A stretch of 64,000 bases of DNA from Gadus chalcogrammus (GCF_026213295.1 NC_079425.1:28155392-28219391); one strand, 5' to 3'; positions 44,372-54,513 are shown, counted from the stretch's first letter. Numbers and translations: made by a program. The notes: generated by a model from the sequence alone, not told the origin.

Positions 44372-45895
44372 TAGAGTTGTTCCGATTCCGATACCAGTAT
44401 CGGAAATGTCTCCGATACTGCCGAAAATGCTGGTATCGGTATCGGCGAGTACTGGAGTCCAGGCACCTCCGATACCACGTAATTTATTAAAATAGAAAGC
44501 TATTTACTGGTTAGCTCCGTTAGCGCTGACACAGTTCTTCTTCGCGGCTCTTAAAACAGTTGCGCTGTGCTGCCATCTGCAGGCTTCTGTTTTAGAGGGG
44601 CGAAGAAGAATTGATCACCTGTCAATCAAGGAGCTAGCGTTATCATGTCGGCGGTGTGGCAATATTTCACGCTGGATGCTCCCACCAGCAAGACTGCGAC
44701 ATGCAACGTATGCCGTGAAAAGATTTCCAGGGGTGGCACGAGTGTTGCTAATTTCAACACTAGCAACTTAATAAAACACTTGAAGACGCGTCACGCTAAA
44801 GAGCACGACGAGGGGGTGGGACCCACTGACGCTACAGACCTATTAGAGCAGTGCCAGTGGGTGGGACTTCACCAGCAGAAACTAACATCCACAGCGTCTG
44901 AAGCTAAGATAACAGAGGCTGTTGATAAAACTGAAGTACATTGGCGGAGGGTACTGGATCTGACATAGAAGATGGCTCAATGCAAAAGTTCACCATTTCG
45001 AAAGAAATACAAACGAGGACCGTATTTTCCGTACTATAAGGCACACCGGATTATAAGGCGCACCTTTAATGAATGGCCTATTTTAGAACTGTTTTCATAT
45101 ATAGGGCGCACCGGATTATTAGGCGCATAGCATAGACAAGACCGAGCAGTGAATGGAGCGTTCCCTCTTCGTCATAACTATCAAAAAAAACATCCTTCAA
45201 ATTCAACGAGCGAACATTATGAAATTAAAATGCACATTTCTCGCTAAAAATGTTTACATAAACGCATTTAATGGCGTAACTATGTTACTATTTCCACCCA
45301 GAATAAGGAAAGATGACGGCCGTATGCTTCTGTGCAAGCGTCACTACTCTAGTGACGTCGGTTCAAGCTCCACGCTGATTTGTTCCATTAGTAGATGGAA
45401 CAAGGAGGTGTCCGATAGGCGGAGATGATCAGCGGGAGTGGCCGCCAGCGAAGCTGTGCATGGTGGGAGTTGTTGTCTTCAATCCACAAGCGCCAAAAAG
45501 TCACTTTCTGCCTTTTCTCGGTCAAGACGGCACCAAATTAGAATTTTATTTTATTATTCGACTACATATAGGACCCAATTTCAATACATATTCATGTCTG
45601 CACCGGTGAAATGCTCCTTTAAAGATATTGTGGCTACACTTTATTATTTTTTTTAAAATAACTATTATTTAAGTTTTTTTTATACTGTTCTATTTAAAAA
45701 TAAATGGCTTTAATTTGCCTTATTCATTCATTCATTTACAAAGGGTTTAACCTGACCCAGGCCTTACCACAATGATAATCATATCACAGTCATTTTTGTA
45801 ACATACTGGTATCGGTACTCGGTATCGGCCGATACCCACAGCATAAGTATCGGAATCGGTATCGGGAGGGAAAAAATGGTATCGGAACATCTCTA
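44372..45895 (+). mobile_element. hAT element with BED finger, no target duplication
   Basis: The ends read TAGAGTTGTTCCGATTCCG and GGAACATCTCTA, with subterminal GATACCAGTATCGG / CCGATACC repeats. The flanking octamers (ACAAATAC, AATTCAAC) do not match, so the two flanks were not originally adjacent. A fragment of a TA-flanked MITE (CGTATTTTCCGTACTATAAG) lies at about 45020-45128. It separates the macro-domain element from the Polinton. Confidence 0.75.
44645..44968 (+). pseudogene. BED zinc-finger (ZBED-like) exon of a hAT transposase
   Basis: The ATG opens MSAVWQYFTLDAPTSKTATC with NVCREKISRG, FNTSNLIKHLKTRH. This is a complete BED finger (aromatic pair, CxxC, HxxxxH) followed by about 60 codons before a stop. 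The catalytic RNase H-like and hATC domains are missing, so the element is non-autonomous. The DNA-binding part alone is intact. Confidence 0.85.
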
Positions 45896-47985
45896 AATTC
45901 AACACACGGGCCAACGAGTCTTATGTCGGCGCCTACCCTGAGATCTCATATTATGGATATGATTCCATGACTAGCGATCAAAAGACAGATTTCGCTATTT
46001 GGTACCGATCTGTACGACACAAAAAATTTGACTTTCAGAAACAGCTGCGTCTCTACTGTGTCAACGACGTGAGGATCCTATACACTGCGTGTAGGATCTA
46101 CAGGGAAAATTTCATAGAGTGTGCCTCTATAGACCCCTTGTCCTATGCCACTCTGGCTTCGGCGTGCATGGCCACCTTCAAAAAGTCGTTCTTGAAGAAA
46201 AACGTCCTGGCACTGACCTATGAGGGTGTCTATCAGAAAAAGCAAAAGTCGTTCTCATGCGCATCCATCCAGTGGCTTGAATATCTATCCCACTCCAATA
46301 ACATGGAGATTCGGCATGCTCTCAACCATGGAGAGGCTAAATATGGACCATTCTTCCTAGACGGACATGCACCGTCTATAAACACAGCCTATGAATTTGC
46401 AGGATGCTTTTATCATGGGTGTGAACAGTGCTACAACGCTGGCCACCAGAACCCTGTCCTCAGGAAGACCTATGGCGAATTGTGGGTGCAGTTTCACCTC
46501 AAAGTCAAGGCTCTCAAAAGAGATCATGGTTTAAGAGTCGTGGTCATGTGGGAGTGTGAGTGGCACCGTCTGAAAAAGACCAATGCTGCAGTGCAGGCAT
46601 TCATGGCTACTCTGAAGATACAACCTAGGATTGATCCTCGCGACTCTCTCTATGGGGGTCGCACCAACGCCATCAAAATGTACCACAAGGCCGAGCCCGG
46701 TGAGAAAATACGCTACTATGACTTTACCTCTCTCTACCCCACAGTACAGGCTCGCTGTCCTTATCCTGTAGAGCACCCCCAGATCATTTTCAGGAATTTT
46801 GGTCCTTTGGATGGGTATTTCGGCATCATCAAATGCACCGTGTTGCCCCCCAGAGGTCTTTACCATCCTGTGCTCCCCTACAGGTGTCATGGAAAGCTGA
46901 TGTTCCCCCTCTGTGGTACATGTGCCACTGAGCTCAATCAGACAGACGCGTGTCATCACAGCAACGATGAACGGGCTCTGACAGGCACCTGGGTGACTTT
47001 TGAACTACAAAAAGCGGTCGAAATGGGTTACGAGTTAATCCAAATGCATGAGGTGTGGCACTACCCCAAACGGTCAGAGACTCTGTTTAAAGGGTATGTC
47101 AAAACGTTTCTCAAGCGTAAACAGGAGGCTTCAGGATACCCCAGCACAGTGGACACTGTGGAGAAACAGCGAGAGTATGTGCAAAACTATCTGGCAAAGG
47201 AGGGTATACAGTTGGATCACAACAACATGTGTGTGAACAAGGCCATGCGTAATTGCAACAAGTTGATTCTAAACAGTCTGTGGGGTCGCTTTTCACTACG
47301 CCCAGACCTACCCACATGTGAGCTAATTTCTGACCCTGAAAGGTTCACTCAGCTCATGTTTAGCGATAGCTATCACATTAGTCACTTCTGCTTTATCTCT
47401 GATGAAGTAGCCCTTGTACAATGGAAACATGTAGATGCACGTCTCGCGAGGGCGCGGGATGTCAACGTGATTGTGGGGGCTGTGACTACCGCCCATGCCA
47501 GGCTCATGCTCTACGATCTTCTAGACAAACTACAGGAACGTGTCCTCTACTGCGACACAGACAGCATCATTTTTGTTTCTAAGGAGGGTGATTGGGTACC
47601 CCCTTTAGGCCCTTATCTGACGAGATAAATGATGGTGATCTGTATGGTACCGAACAGGAGGATTACATTAGCGAATATGTCTCAACAGGTCCTAAAAGCT
47701 ATGCATACCACACCCGTCACCACAAGTCTGTCGTCAAATGCAAAGGGGGTGACTTTAAATGCAGCAAATGCTAAAGTGGTCACCCAGCAGACCCTGAAAT
47801 GTCTATTGGATGATTTTGTCAGCCATCGGCCTCAAACCCTCGACATCACCACCACTGTAGATACCATCCAGCGTGATAAGACTAGGTTTCTGCTTAAAAA
47901 CGCTACTGTAGTTAAACGGCTTAGGGTGGTTTACAACAAGCGCAGGGTCTTCCCCGACTACACCACGCTTCCTTACGGTTATTAA
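45896..47985 (+). pseudogene. polB: Polinton protein-primed DNA polymerase B, N-truncated and frameshifted
   Basis: The frame is open from the hAT junction: NTRANESYVGAYPEISYYGY and YCVNDVRIL are the end of the 3'-5' exonuclease (Exo III). The polymerase domain has YYDFTSLYP (motif A), LNSLWGRFS (motif B) and YCDTDSIIF (motif C), so both catalytic Asp motifs are intact. After PPLGPYL the correct frame shifts (47600-47745, SDEINDGDLYGTEQEDYI) and then returns for the thumb, ending FPDYTTLPYGY at 47985. The two indels cancel; the second is at a G run (about 47746). A few hundred N-terminal residues are missing. An AATAAA signal lies at 48279. Not functional as it stands. Confidence 0.93.
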
Positions 47986-48365
47986 CCATTTTGTTTATTG
48001 TTTTTCTCTTTTTCACATGATCCATGTTTTTTCTTCTTCTTCTTTTTACATATCGTTTTCAAATGATCCATGTTTTTATTCATTTTATATTTTTGAGGGG
48101 GGTATGCATATTGTGTTAAGAATTGTTTCATGTTCATGTTATTAACTATTTTGTTTTTTATTGTTTTCAAATGATCCATGTTCTCTTCTTTCATCTTTTT
48201 TATTTTAATCATTTATTTTTATTTTTTATGCATCATGTATTAATGATGAATGACTGTGCTAATAATCATGTCGGTGCTAATAAAGAATGTTAACTGTCAA
48301 ATGTTTCACGGTTCTATGGTCACAATACTTCCGTCCATCAGAGGGGATGCACACAGACCGCAGAG
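47986..48365. other. AT-rich spacer between PolB and ATPase
   Basis: Contains three copies of ATGATCCATGTT in a T-rich context (about 48016, 48063, 48171) and an AATAAA at 48279-48284 that would end the PolB transcript. There is no ORF. Confidence 0.5.
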
Positions 48366-49067
48366 ATGGCTGTTGTACACACAACGTTCGACCCTAGACT
48401 TCAACACCCGTTCAGCATGGTAGTATCGGGACCTTCAAACAGCGGCAAAACCTACTTTGTCAAAACAGTCATTGAAAATATGGATCGGTTATTCTCAGAA
48501 AAGATTGAGAATATAGTATATGTTTATTCATGCTGGCAGCCCATATATGATGATTTACTTAAAATAAGGAACATTCACTTTATAGAAGGGATCCCCAAAT
48601 CTCTATGTGATGATGCAATCTTACCAGTCCATACTAGAAATCTGCTCATTATTGACGACTTGATGAACGATGCATGCAATAATATAGAGGTTCAGTACGT
48701 TTTTACCAAATATGTACACCATCGTAATCTCAGTTGTATGTATCTGGTCCAGAATTTATTTATGCAGGGTAAAACCAGCCGTACAATTAGTCTAAATACC
48801 AATTACATGGTTTTGTTTAAGAACCCCCGTGACAAATATCAGATTATGTTGATAGCCAAACAGATGTTTCCATGCAAGACAAAATATTTTCTAGAAGCCT
48901 TTAACGATGCTACCGACATGCCTTACGGCTATCTACTTGTAGACTTTAAAGCCATGACCCCAGACAACATGAGACTTAGAACAGATATATTGTCAGACCG
49001 GCATGTTGTATACACTCAGAGAGCCAAAGTGATTAGCCCAAAAGACCATGTCCTCACGTATAAGTAG
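48366..49067 (+). CDS. Polinton FtsK/HerA-type genome-packaging ATPase
   Basis: 233 codons, a typical length for the family. Walker A is VVSGPSNSGKTYF (about residues 19-31) and Walker B is NLLIIDDLM (about 91-99). A conserved Gln/Asn sensor region (YLVQNLF) follows. In PRD1-adenovirus lineage viruses this ATPase pumps DNA into the capsid. The frame is intact. Its last 20 bp overlap the next ORF, and the polymerase poly-A signal lies about 80 bp upstream, so it probably has its own promoter. Confidence 0.93.
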   Translation: MAVVHTTFDPRLQHPFSMVVSGPSNSGKTYFVKTVIENMDRLFSEKIENIVYVYSCWQPIYDDLLKIRNIHFIEGIPKSLCDDAILPVHTRNLLIIDDLMNDACNNIEVQYVFTKYVHHRNLSCMYLVQNLFMQGKTSRTISLNTNYMVLFKNPRDKYQIMLIAKQMFPCKTKYFLEAFNDATDMPYGYLLVDFKAMTPDNMRLRTDILSDRHVVYTQRAKVISPKDHVLTYK

Positions 49068-49380
49068 AAATCGCGAGCGTCTTAAGCAACTATATAGCGC
49101 GCCTCCGGCCCAACGTAAAGTTATCCTCAGGACAGCCAACACCGACTTTATCAACTCTCTGTGTGAAATAGCCTTGAACATTTTACAAGGCAAAATACCT
49201 CTGACTCCACGCCAGCATACGAAATTGCGTAGACGAAAGAAGGACCTCAGAATACTCGCCAATAAAAATGTACTAATATCTAGAAAGAAAAGACTAATCA
49301 ATCAGACTGGTGGATTTCTACTACCCCTGCTGTCTGTGGCCATACCGCTGTTTACAAGCCTGTTCTCAAGAGGAGGGTGA
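49048..49380 (+). CDS. Small basic Polinton protein with hydrophobic C-terminus
   Basis: 110 codons starting inside the ATPase gene's end. The first 85 residues are Arg/Lys-rich and helical (SSRISRNRERLKQLYSAPPA; TKLRRRKKDLRILANKNVLI). The last 20 are a hydrophobic segment (GGFLLPLLSVAIPLFTSLF). The segment resembles one in the basic pX/pVI-like ORF (RSLFRMAIPLFRRG), so both may bind DNA and membrane or capsid. Small ORFs in this position are common in Polintons, but I know no proven function. Confidence 0.75.
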   Translation: MSSRISRNRERLKQLYSAPPAQRKVILRTANTDFINSLCEIALNILQGKIPLTPRQHTKLRRRKKDLRILANKNVLISRKKRLINQTGGFLLPLLSVAIPLFTSLFSRGG

Positions 49381-49385
49381 TTATA

Positions 49386-50147
49386 ATGGATCATACGCAC
49401 AAGATGTATCTAGTTCCTCAACATCAACTCGATGCCTTAAAACATACCCCGCCCAGGGATTCTGTTAGACAGACTGCTGAAAATGAGCTGGATAAAGCCA
49501 TTACGATGGTGTTGAACACTCCCGATACAGACCTATATGAAAAAGCGGCCAGGTACGGAGCTGTCCTGCAGCGTTATCTATCCATGGTAAAGCAAGGGCA
49601 GCGCGAGCATGGAGAATTAACTCTGTCGCTTGCTGAGGGGGACCCTGTTCATACGCCTATGGTGGCACAAAATAGTGCTGATGACGATGACGGCACCGGC
49701 GATCATATCTATAAGGATATAATGAAACATATACCCGTCAGAAGCAAGAGCAATACCCGACATATCCTGGACTCTTTAAAGAAATCTAAAAATGTTTCAT
49801 GGTCGGACAAGGGGGAGATCATATTACATGGCGAAACTGTTAAGGGGTCCCATATGTTTGATTTGTTAAAGAATGTTACTGCCCCTTACCATGTTGTCGA
49901 ATCTGTCAGACCACAGGGTTGGAATGTATTTCTGAAATCTTTAGCCAGTAATAATATCCCCCTATCGGCTATCCCTAATAAACAACTCAGACAAACTGTA
50001 GACATGTATAAGCATAGCCCCGGCACTATGGACTCCAATGCGATGGCCTCCACCCCTGGCTCATCCGATAAAAGGAGGAAACGCAAGCAGACCTTGTCAT
50101 CTATTACTCCCCCTGGAATGCATGTGACCGAGTGGTTGCCATTTTAA
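49386..50147 (+). CDS. Polinton protein of unknown function
   Basis: 253 codons from the first ATG (49386). It begins MDHTHKMYLVPQHQLDALKH, has a helical N-terminus, an acidic linker (NSADDDDGTGDH) and a compact C-terminal region (KNVSWSDKGEIILHGETVKG; VESVRPQGWNVFLKSL). The pattern W-x-D-x-G-E-I-x(3)-G is a domain found repeatedly in Polinton/adintovirus ORFs next to the ATPase, to my knowledge without a known biochemical role. It starts 5 bp after the preceding gene's stop. An AATAAA is at 50181-50186. Confidence 0.8.
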   Translation: MDHTHKMYLVPQHQLDALKHTPPRDSVRQTAENELDKAITMVLNTPDTDLYEKAARYGAVLQRYLSMVKQGQREHGELTLSLAEGDPVHTPMVAQNSADDDDGTGDHIYKDIMKHIPVRSKSNTRHILDSLKKSKNVSWSDKGEIILHGETVKGSHMFDLLKNVTAPYHVVESVRPQGWNVFLKSLASNNIPLSAIPNKQLRQTVDMYKHSPGTMDSNAMASTPGSSDKRRKRKQTLSSITPPGMHVTEWLPF

Positions 50148-50270
50148 ATTATGTATCTAAATGTATGTTTTATCCGTAAAAATAAAAGAAGACAGTACTA
50201 CTAAAATGTAATCAAATTATTGTACTTTTATTATCAATACAGAAAACAATCATAACAACAACAGCACATG
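50148..50270. terminator. Convergent poly-A region of the Polinton
   Basis: The plus-strand AATAAA at 50181-50186 and the minus-strand AATAAA at 50227-50232 lie within 52 bp of each other between the two gene blocks. The two transcripts should end here with overlapping 3' ends. Confidence 0.65.
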
Positions 50271-50792
50271 CTACATGTTACATCCGCATACACATGACTG
50301 CACACACATCATATCATGCTCATTACAGACATTAGGTTGTACACGCTTAACAAAGTCATAAACCTTTTCATCATTACGGGGTAAATTATCCCCATACATT
50401 TTCAAAAACTTTTGATAGGATACCCCTTTTTGCATATTAAACAAGAAAAAAACACAATGATTCCCACATGCTGTACTTGACGGATCCTGGACCTGTTGTG
50501 TAGAATGTTCAACATCTATACAGTGCTGATCAAGAAAACGCTGTATGGTCTCAGGAAACTCAGAGTATGAGGGCGGATTGCCGTAGGAGTCGAAAAAGTA
50601 ACCCTTTCTCTCATCAGTAATATAGATGGCTAGCCAATGCGCACCGGCCATATGTGAAGGTTCGGTGTTGACCACCATCATAGCAGGCCTCTGATGAATT
50701 TCCCGGGGTAGGTGATTACACGGTAGCGCGCCGAGAAAATATGCCTTGTGTGCCATTTTCTGACACACGGCTGTTAGCTCTATAGTATTCAT
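50271..50792 (-). CDS. Adenain-like cysteine protease (maturation protease)
   Basis: 173 codons. The catalytic set of the adenovirus-protease/Ulp1 (C5/C48) fold is visible in order: His in AGAHWLAIYI, Asp in YFFDSYG, Gln in QQVQDP, Cys in STACGNHCVFFLF. In Polintons and adenoviruses it cleaves capsid precursor proteins during maturation. The C-terminus carries an extra Cys-rich tail (MMCVQSCVCGCNM). Intact; it is the last gene of the minus-strand block. Confidence 0.93.
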   Translation of the reverse strand: MNTIELTAVCQKMAHKAYFLGALPCNHLPREIHQRPAMMVVNTEPSHMAGAHWLAIYITDERKGYFFDSYGNPPSYSEFPETIQRFLDQHCIDVEHSTQQVQDPSSTACGNHCVFFLFNMQKGVSYQKFLKMYGDNLPRNDEKVYDFVKRVQPNVCNEHDMMCVQSCVCGCNM

Positions 50793-50807
50793 ATCGCACC
50801 GCCTTTT

Positions 50808-52115
50808 TCAGTAATAGTCCAACAGCACCTGTCGTCTATTTGATATTTCTATAACAGAATCATAAACTGCATAGCATATCAAATTGACCGTTGTAGCCAA
50901 TGCTGCTCTGAACCGTGCTTCTAGCCTCACATTCCCTGTTCTGACTAGCGATACATGTTGTCCACAGCCCTCATCGGCCTCAAGGTTGAAACAAAATAAT
51001 GCATACCCTCCCCCGAATTCCTTATGATTAATGGCTATTTCTCTATCTTTGAGCTGTCGACCTGTAGCCTGAATGAGCTGGAAATATTCGCGTGTATAGA
51101 GACCGTTTCTAAAGTCAGGCTGAAAGGGTTTAGAGGGATATGCCTGACCGTCGCAATATAGGGATAAGAACTCAATGCCGAAATGCTGGAATCGGAAAGG
51201 ATTCCTGGCATAGCTCCCTGTGAATGCTTCGTTATTCACAAAACCTATAATAACCATCTTGGGTATTTGGCCTAGAAATAGATTATCCTGTGTGCATATA
51301 CGGCTGCCCGCAGCGATGGATACATTCTTTAGACATACCCTATCAACAGGGTATTTAACGTTAGCTTGGTTTAGCGCACGGGCATGTGCCAGCTTGACAC
51401 CTGGTGCTACCGATACCTTTTTAATGAAAACATTTGCAGACGCTATAGAGACCCGATATTCCACAGCCCCATCGGACATGAGACAGAAATCATTTTTTGC
51501 TCTAATGAATCTCATGCGGAGATCAACTCCGTTAATCAACAGTTTCTCCTGAAAAAACATATCGACGTGTATAGGGGATATCAGCTCCACTATACGACTT
51601 CGCCCTGTATATTCACTCCTAGTCGTTAAGCCTAGATTGAGACCTCCAGGAAGAATCTCGTCCATATGTCCATGTGTGTCTTTCTGGAATAGACCACAGC
51701 CAAATTGGGTGTCTAATGTTCCGTTTCCATAGTTTAGCAGGCATTCTATTATGCCTCTGTATGGATAGGTGTTTGACGACTGGGTGATAAGCCTATCACC
51801 CAGAGTAATATCTACTTGGGAGAATAACGTGCATCCTGGATAGTTAATCAGCCCCACGGGTGCCGCCGGAGCCAGGTCTGTTCCATCAGGATTAGTAATC
51901 TTGATCCTCAGATGTAGATACGTGTTGTTGAGATCTATATAGTCTTCGCTACTGGCCGATACAAAGAACTCTATGGGTCCACCATCTGTTAGCGCCGATA
52001 GCGGGGGTATTTCAATATATGTACTTTTTTCTATCGATGTCTGCGTCATCGGCAGGGAGAAGAGATCCAGCTCGCTCTTAATGCATTCGTCTGACAAGTT
52101 ATGTAGCAACGCCAT
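50808..52115 (-). CDS. Polinton major capsid protein (double jelly-roll, hexon-like)
   Basis: 435 codons from ATG at 52115, open throughout. It begins MALLHNLSDECIKSELDLFS, then IEFFVSASSEDYIDLNNTYL, YPGCTLFSQVDITLGDRLIT, GGLNLGLTTRSEYTGRSRIV and, near the end, LEARFRAALATTVNLICYAV. This matches the protein family often annotated in animal genomes as 'F54H12.2-like', which is the Polinton/adintovirus major capsid protein. It is expected to trimerise into capsomers. Spacing to the protease is 15 bp. Confidence 0.9.
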   Translation of the reverse strand: MALLHNLSDECIKSELDLFSLPMTQTSIEKSTYIEIPPLSALTDGGPIEFFVSASSEDYIDLNNTYLHLRIKITNPDGTDLAPAAPVGLINYPGCTLFSQVDITLGDRLITQSSNTYPYRGIIECLLNYGNGTLDTQFGCGLFQKDTHGHMDEILPGGLNLGLTTRSEYTGRSRIVELISPIHVDMFFQEKLLINGVDLRMRFIRAKNDFCLMSDGAVEYRVSIASANVFIKKVSVAPGVKLAHARALNQANVKYPVDRVCLKNVSIAAGSRICTQDNLFLGQIPKMVIIGFVNNEAFTGSYARNPFRFQHFGIEFLSLYCDGQAYPSKPFQPDFRNGLYTREYFQLIQATGRQLKDREIAINHKEFGGGYALFCFNLEADEGCGQHVSLVRTGNVRLEARFRAALATTVNLICYAVYDSVIEISNRRQVLLDYY

Positions 52116-52138
52116 TGTTATTCAACCCTCCTGCTATA

Positions 52139-52603
52139 CTAGATGAATATATCGCTAGCTGCCCCTCTAAAACGACGGGATGCCGCCTTCCTGCTCCTTT
52201 TAGGTTTGGATCTCTTTTTGATAGACGCCAATCTTTTATTCTGTTTACGACGTCGTGCCGGTGCACGGGTACGCCCACATCCTATAGGAGGATACTTTGT
52301 TGCTCTTCGGGCATATACCCTCATGCCTGCCCCCTGCTGTTTGGGCGTAGATGCAGCATGGGCTATGTTGGTCATAACGTCGCCTATAATATGTTTAGCA
52401 GCAGTCTTCAGATGAGGCTTTGCTATGCTAACCCCTCGCCTAAATAACGGAATAGCCATTCTAAAGAGGCTACGGAACATCCCTCCGATGCCAGCTCCAT
52501 ATTGTGTGCTGCTACCCTCATAGCCTGGTAGCCCACTCCCTGCTTGGTTTAAATAATACTGAACATATTTGTTCTCGTCGTAAGGTGGTCTATACCCCCT
52601 CAT
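52139..52603 (-). CDS. Small basic core/cement protein (adenovirus pX/pVI-like)
   Basis: 154 codons. An N-terminal tyrosine-rich part is followed by an amphipathic/hydrophobic segment (GMFRSLFRMAIPLFRRGVSI) and a strongly basic C-terminus (RAPARRRKQNKRLASIKKRS; PKRSRKAASRRFRG). This layout is that of adenovirus-type core or membrane-lytic minor proteins and is standard between the capsid genes of adintoviruses. Putative protease sites of the (M/I/L)xGx-G type (GAGIGG, QQGAGMRV) are present, but I cannot prove cleavage. Confidence 0.75.
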   Translation of the reverse strand: MRGYRPPYDENKYVQYYLNQAGSGLPGYEGSSTQYGAGIGGMFRSLFRMAIPLFRRGVSIAKPHLKTAAKHIIGDVMTNIAHAASTPKQQGAGMRVYARRATKYPPIGCGRTRAPARRRKQNKRLASIKKRSKPKRSRKAASRRFRGAASDIFI

Positions 52604-52626
52604 CCCTATAGACGGTACTACGGATT

Positions 52627-53394
52627 CTACTGTTTTACAGGTCTAAAATGCAGCTTGAGTATCACTTTGCCGTACGTGAATTTTATATTTGTATTCTGGT
52701 CAGACTTTAGATCGATTTCAATATCTCCAAGAGGGTCTCGGGCTACGTGTACGTAATGCGGCTTGTCGAACATGTGAATGCAGTGTCTCCTGCTGGTGTC
52801 GGTTATATTAATACTCCTTAGCAGGGGGACATAACTATCTCCGACCAGCTGATGGTCAACGATGTCGCTATATATGAACATGTTGTAACACCCGCCGTGA
52901 ATATCGGTGGGATGGGGCGCGTATGCTGGATACGATTTATGGGCTGATAGTTTGACCCCTGCGTCGAAGCCCAGCATAGCGGCCAGTTTTCCTCTAAAGA
53001 CGATAGATAGGTGAGCGTCTCCTTCTACATAAACGCGGTTTCTAATACCTTCATGATGTAGTATAACTCTACCGCTAGGATCATATTTGCCCCAGGTCTT
53101 GTTGATTTGTAGTAATAACGATCCGATACTCTCATAAAGCCCACCAACTAATAGACATGATGTCCTATGACCCGTTTTACCATCGTGAATGGTCATCGTA
53201 GCGTCCTCGGCAGGAAAACTATGCCAGCTGCATGGGTACTGCGCTTCAATTAGGCCTACTTCATAGGGCTGCTTGGTGTGTATAGATTTTGCTAATTTAG
53301 TTCTAAAATTCCATATCTTATTTTGTGGGTAGATCCCTGCCGATGCATTACTCGCTAGAGTCACATAGAACCCTCCAGACACCTCCTTATCCAT
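52627..53394 (-). CDS. Polinton minor capsid (penton-like) protein
   Basis: 255 codons from ATG at 53394. Features: GGFYVTLASNASAGIYPQNK at the start, YEVGLIEAQYPCSWHSF, SCLLVGGLYESIGSLLLQIN, and YVPLLRSINITDTSRRHCIH near the C-terminal jelly roll, ending LKLHFRPVKQ. It matches the single jelly-roll penton/minor capsid family of Polintons by size, position (between integrase and pX-like ORF) and motifs. Intact. Confidence 0.85.
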   Translation of the reverse strand: MDKEVSGGFYVTLASNASAGIYPQNKIWNFRTKLAKSIHTKQPYEVGLIEAQYPCSWHSFPAEDATMTIHDGKTGHRTSCLLVGGLYESIGSLLLQINKTWGKYDPSGRVILHHEGIRNRVYVEGDAHLSIVFRGKLAAMLGFDAGVKLSAHKSYPAYAPHPTDIHGGCYNMFIYSDIVDHQLVGDSYVPLLRSINITDTSRRHCIHMFDKPHYVHVARDPLGDIEIDLKSDQNTNIKFTYGKVILKLHFRPVKQ

Positions 53395-53439
53395 CGTACA
53401 CTCTGGTTATAATGGAATGTATGTCTCTTGTATGTCTCT

Positions 53440-54513
53440 TTATGCATCGACTAGTGTCTTTTCAGCTATCCATGAATTGAATGCCTCCGGCCAGCCCAGC
53501 CATTTGACATATACCAGATTCTTAGACCCCTCCCTTTTTCTATCTATAATCTTTTCTATTTTATACACCTTGTTTTTAGACACTATAACTTTTTGTAGCT
53601 CTTTCTCATAAAATGTTCCATGGACAGGGGCACCTGCATAGTCTTGCAGCTTATAGACTGGAGGACACCTTGCTATGCGCTGCGATATTACAAAATATTC
53701 ATCCGTAAATGTCTGCTCATAGCCCTTTCGAAATGTAGCTCTGACTTTTGAAATTCTAACCGTGTCACCAACATCGTATCTAAACACCACCATCGGCTCT
53801 TGAGTGGTTTTGTATAGCGTATTAAACACTGTTTTCTCATTATCTTTATCAACGTTGACCGGGGTCATTTTTATCGATCTATGATATGAATGGTTATAAG
53901 CATGGACCATGTCCTGTAGCTTATCCACATATCGTTTGGAGTTGGCAGCTGTTAAATATCTCCACATGCGGGTTTTCAGAGTCCTGTTGAAGCGTTCCAC
54001 TATACTGGCCTTGGTCTCGTTAGATGTAGAGAAATGTTTGACGTTGTACCGCTCCATCAAACGCTGAAAGATCTTGTTATAAAATTCTTTGCCGGCGTCG
54101 GTCTGCAGTTTATCGGGGGTACGCCCTTCCCCGAGAATATCATCAAAAGCTTTAGCGACGTCGATAGCCCTCTTGGATGGTAACGGACGAACCCATGCAT
54201 GTTTTGAGAATACATCGATACACGTCAACAGAAAATGCACACCATCATTTTCGGATGCATACTCTGCCATATCCACTAAATCAGCCTGGAACTGTCTATC
54301 TATTCCACTAACCAATACTCTATTTCTGCGGAAATGTATCGGTGCAGGTACATGCAGGGTGTAGGGATCCTGCTTCAGCAGCCATTTCTTGATATATTTT
54401 AGTGGAGGTACTGCACCCTCACTATGCTCAAGGGCCGTTCTTAGTTTATTGATGCCGCCGTAACCCCCTGGTCCGGAGGGATCATAATAAGTCTTATGCA
54501 GCCGTTTATCCAT
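53440..54513 (-). CDS. Polinton integrase (rve) with C-terminal chromodomain
   Basis: 357 codons from ATG at 54513. The RNase H-fold core has the DDE triad: ADLVDMAEYA, KLQTDAGKEFYNKIF, KASIVERFNRTLKTRMWRYL. An SH3-like region follows (YDVGDTVRISKVRATFRKGY). The last ~45 residues are a chromodomain (YKIEKIIDRK, YVKWLGWPEAFNSWIAEKTL) with the aromatic cage positions largely present. Retro-type integrases insert Polintons with 5-6 bp duplications. The chromodomain may steer insertion to methylated chromatin. The frame is intact. Confidence 0.93.
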   Translation of the reverse strand: MDKRLHKTYYDPSGPGGYGGINKLRTALEHSEGAVPPLKYIKKWLLKQDPYTLHVPAPIHFRRNRVLVSGIDRQFQADLVDMAEYASENDGVHFLLTCIDVFSKHAWVRPLPSKRAIDVAKAFDDILGEGRTPDKLQTDAGKEFYNKIFQRLMERYNVKHFSTSNETKASIVERFNRTLKTRMWRYLTAANSKRYVDKLQDMVHAYNHSYHRSIKMTPVNVDKDNEKTVFNTLYKTTQEPMVVFRYDVGDTVRISKVRATFRKGYEQTFTDEYFVISQRIARCPPVYKLQDYAGAPVHGTFYEKELQKVIVSKNKVYKIEKIIDRKREGSKNLVYVKWLGWPEAFNSWIAEKTLVDA

